This document shows, one piece after another, positions 12,664 to 14,261 of a stretch of DNA of 14,261 nt. Every line of letters starts with the position of its first letter. The stretch's first letter is position 1. Under the pieces are notes generated by a model that saw only the letters and a list, made by a program, of their open reading frames with translations, ran no database searches and had not been told where the DNA came from. Made by a program: the position numbers and the translations under genes. Source of the stretch: a bacterium. Its GTDB lineage: Bacteria > UBA9089 > CG2-30-40-21 > SBAY01. The stretch covers positions 1-14,261 of the forward strand of contig JASEHU010000021.1 of assembly GCA_030018635.1 (NCBI GenBank), in the 5' to 3' direction.

Positions 12664-14205
12664 TTATTCTTCCCTCTGGATTTTCAGAAAACAGAGGTGG
12701 CGTTTTTCTATTTTTTTTACGGGCATTATTCTAATACCGTATTTCAAAATGTCCGGTTTCCATTGGATATCAACTCCTTTCCATAACCAGAAAAAATAGT
12801 TAGATGGTTCTTGATAGACTACTATCCCAAATATTACTATCCCCCATTGATAATCAAAGTAGACATTTTTATCAGGGAGTGGGTTATCACCAAGATAAGC
12901 GATAAGGTAGGCTGGCAGAGAAGGATGATTCATGATATAATCCGACTGTTCTTTTGTGGGTGCTGAATCTTCCATGACGATAAATTTGGCATTTTGCAAA
13001 GAGTAATGCAAAAGTTCTTGATGATACAACCACATATCCCTGGAATGAACGATGATACATTTTCCATTATGTTTGCCTTTTAATATATCGATTGCCTCGG
13101 TCAGATTAGTTCCATAACTAAATTTGTTTCCTGTTAAGGAAAGGATTCCGAAAAATAGAGAAGATATTAGTATGAGTGATATCAGAAGTACTCTTGCATA
13201 TCTTACCTTTATCTTCAATAGATTATCAGATAATAGAATAGCACCGAAGGGGAGGATAGGTAATACATAATAACTATGTTTATTGACAATAAGATAAAAA
13301 GACAAGTATCCCCAGGCTAACAGTATTATGGGTTGCATATTCTTGTTTAGATTTTTGCAAGCAAATAGTGAAAATATAATACCCAAAAGTACCGTGGGCG
13401 AAAATTGATAAATTGCTTCCCAAAACAGTATATGCGGACCATTAATATGAGTGAGACTATAGTGAAGTGCTCCTCCGGTTTGCGAGTGAATCAGTTCTTT
13501 GAAAAAAGGACTGATTATTAATACAGAGGGAAGTAAAAGGGGCAACAAGGTATCTTTGCAGAACCCAATTATTATTTTTTTTAATAAGAAGAAAGAATAA
13601 AACGATAGAATGGCTATTGCTACTATTGTAAATTGCTTAGTAAAAAGAGACAGTGCTAAAAATATCCCGCAGACCCATAACCACTTCGTCAGGTAAGTTT
13701 CTTGCCACTTCAAGAAGAAATAACAGGCAACAAGAAGTAGAGCCACATAGGTCATATCCGGCTGAGCATTTCGACCTAAAAGTATGGTAAGTGGGGAAAA
13801 TGCCACCAACGAAGCGGCCAACAAAGCCTGTTTATCTCCTGATAATTTTCGGGAAATGAGAAAGGTAAAGACAACCGCAATTATAGTGAAAACCACAGAT
13901 ACCATTCTGGCAACAAGAATATGTTCTCCAAATATTTTGAACATCATGTAGACCAAATATGGATAGAGAGGGGGTAAATTCAAGTCTAATTGGCCATAAA
14001 AATTGGTAGGTTGCCATAGCGGAAAGAATGAAAAATTTTGGGCAATATTCATATACCAAAATTCATTATGCCAGTGAAATCCTGCTCCCAATGGCTGGTC
14101 AATTCTTATTGTTAGAATTTTCGCCAGTATCAGCACAACGAATATTAGTATTATCCCCGCACTGTATCTCTTCGAGAAAAAATTAAGTTTTGGCTTAATC
14201 ATCAT
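12664..14205 (-). CDS. GT39/ArnT-like membrane glycosyltransferase
   Basis: The 513-residue polytopic protein has a basic N-terminus, a first membrane segment (~15-33), then a large loop with HWHNEFWYMN (44-53) in the place where GT-C enzymes carry their catalytic acidic residue (probably E48). Next come the family hallmarks LPPLYPYLVY (~77-86), FGEHILVARMVS (~92-103) and GRNAQPDMTY (144-153). About ten more hydrophobic helices follow, with a K in the LFTKQF loop and a soluble C-terminal domain of about 130 residues. This matches dolichyl-phosphate-mannose/undecaprenyl-phosphate-sugar dependent transferases (PMT_2 superfamily), which glycosylate lipids or proteins at the outer membrane face. 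ATG at 14205 or the adjacent ATG at 14202 is the start; the ribosome binding site is weak. It converges on tpiA. The acceptor is unknown. Confidence 0.88.
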   Translation of the reverse strand: MMIKPKLNFFSKRYSAGIILIFVVLILAKILTIRIDQPLGAGFHWHNEFWYMNIAQNFSFFPLWQPTNFYGQLDLNLPPLYPYLVYMMFKIFGEHILVARMVSVVFTIIAVVFTFLISRKLSGDKQALLAASLVAFSPLTILLGRNAQPDMTYVALLLVACYFFLKWQETYLTKWLWVCGIFLALSLFTKQFTIVAIAILSFYSFFLLKKIIIGFCKDTLLPLLLPSVLIISPFFKELIHSQTGGALHYSLTHINGPHILFWEAIYQFSPTVLLGIIFSLFACKNLNKNMQPIILLAWGYLSFYLIVNKHSYYVLPILPFGAILLSDNLLKIKVRYARVLLISLILISSLFFGILSLTGNKFSYGTNLTEAIDILKGKHNGKCIIVHSRDMWLYHQELLHYSLQNAKFIVMEDSAPTKEQSDYIMNHPSLPAYLIAYLGDNPLPDKNVYFDYQWGIVIFGIVVYQEPSNYFFWLWKGVDIQWKPDILKYGIRIMPVKKIEKRHLCFLKIQREE

Positions 14206-14238
14206 TATTTTTCGACCTGTGCAATCAAGTACCTTATA

Positions 14239-14254
14239 AACCGCTAAAGCGGTT
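14239..14254. repeat. Small GC-rich hairpin upstream of the GT39-like gene
   Basis: AACCGC (14239-14244) and GCGGTT (14249-14254) form a 6-bp stem with a TAAA loop, followed on the plus strand by ATTTTCT. It could be the end of a terminator or an operator, but the window ends seven bases later, so it cannot be resolved. Confidence 0.35.
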
Positions 14255-14261
14255 ATTTTCT

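Noticed and set aside
13832..14059. 75-codon minus-strand frame inside the GT39-like gene
   Set aside because: It is an alternative frame within a well-supported membrane protein and has no independent signals.

Overview
The window is AT-rich bacterial chromosome, probably from an uncultivated lineage. Three core glycolytic genes (gapA, pgk, tpiA) sit among accessory modules, gene remnants and many small repeats. No gene here fixes the phylum. The mix of DUF2723-TPR and GT39-type membrane glycosyltransferases, ATTTTGG heptamer tracts and GGGACACAATAC hairpins resembles genomes of candidate phyla such as Omnitrophica or Desantisbacteria, but that is a guess from memory. Promoters with near-consensus TTGACA/TATAAT boxes and good Shine-Dalgarno sequences show ordinary bacterial expression signals.

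Left part (1-3300, mostly minus strand): the 5' end of an unrecognised gene with a consensus promoter and a leader hairpin; a multi-pass membrane GAF sensor split by a one-base deletion in an A8 run and ending inside its third GAF domain with no output domain; the first ~45 codons of a beta-ketoacyl-ACP synthase (fabF-like) left as a remnant; then a short inverted-repeat element (GGGACACAATAC arms) followed by eight copies of GGAATTG.

Middle part (3312-7162, minus strand): a two-gene module (71-residue protein plus a GS...DxD nucleotidyltransferase) with its own promoter and a leader hairpin, then a 795-residue DUF2723 membrane protein with five C-terminal TPRs. The DUF2723 promoter lies so close to the start codon that the mRNA should be almost leaderless, and two identical 33-nt heptamer tracts lie inside its coding sequence. 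A gene-free, hairpin-rich stretch follows.

Right part (7163-14261): hicAB toxin-antitoxin, then gapA, then an insertion-like block before pgk and tpiA. The block holds (i) a 260-residue unknown protein overlapping a PIN-domain gene, both frameshifted, and (ii) an AbrB/MazE-like antitoxin whose PIN toxin survives only as 27 codons running into the pgk ribosome binding site. pgk and tpiA are joined by a perfect 15-bp hairpin that contains the pgk stop codon. A convergent GT39-like glycosyltransferase closes the window.

The theme is three toxin-antitoxin-like loci around and inside a glycolytic operon, in various states of decay. Three single-base deletions, two of them in A8 runs, lie in accessory genes, while about 7 kb of core and membrane-enzyme genes is uninterrupted. 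The best candidate for an undescribed system is the 260-residue protein plus PIN pair at 8890-10133.
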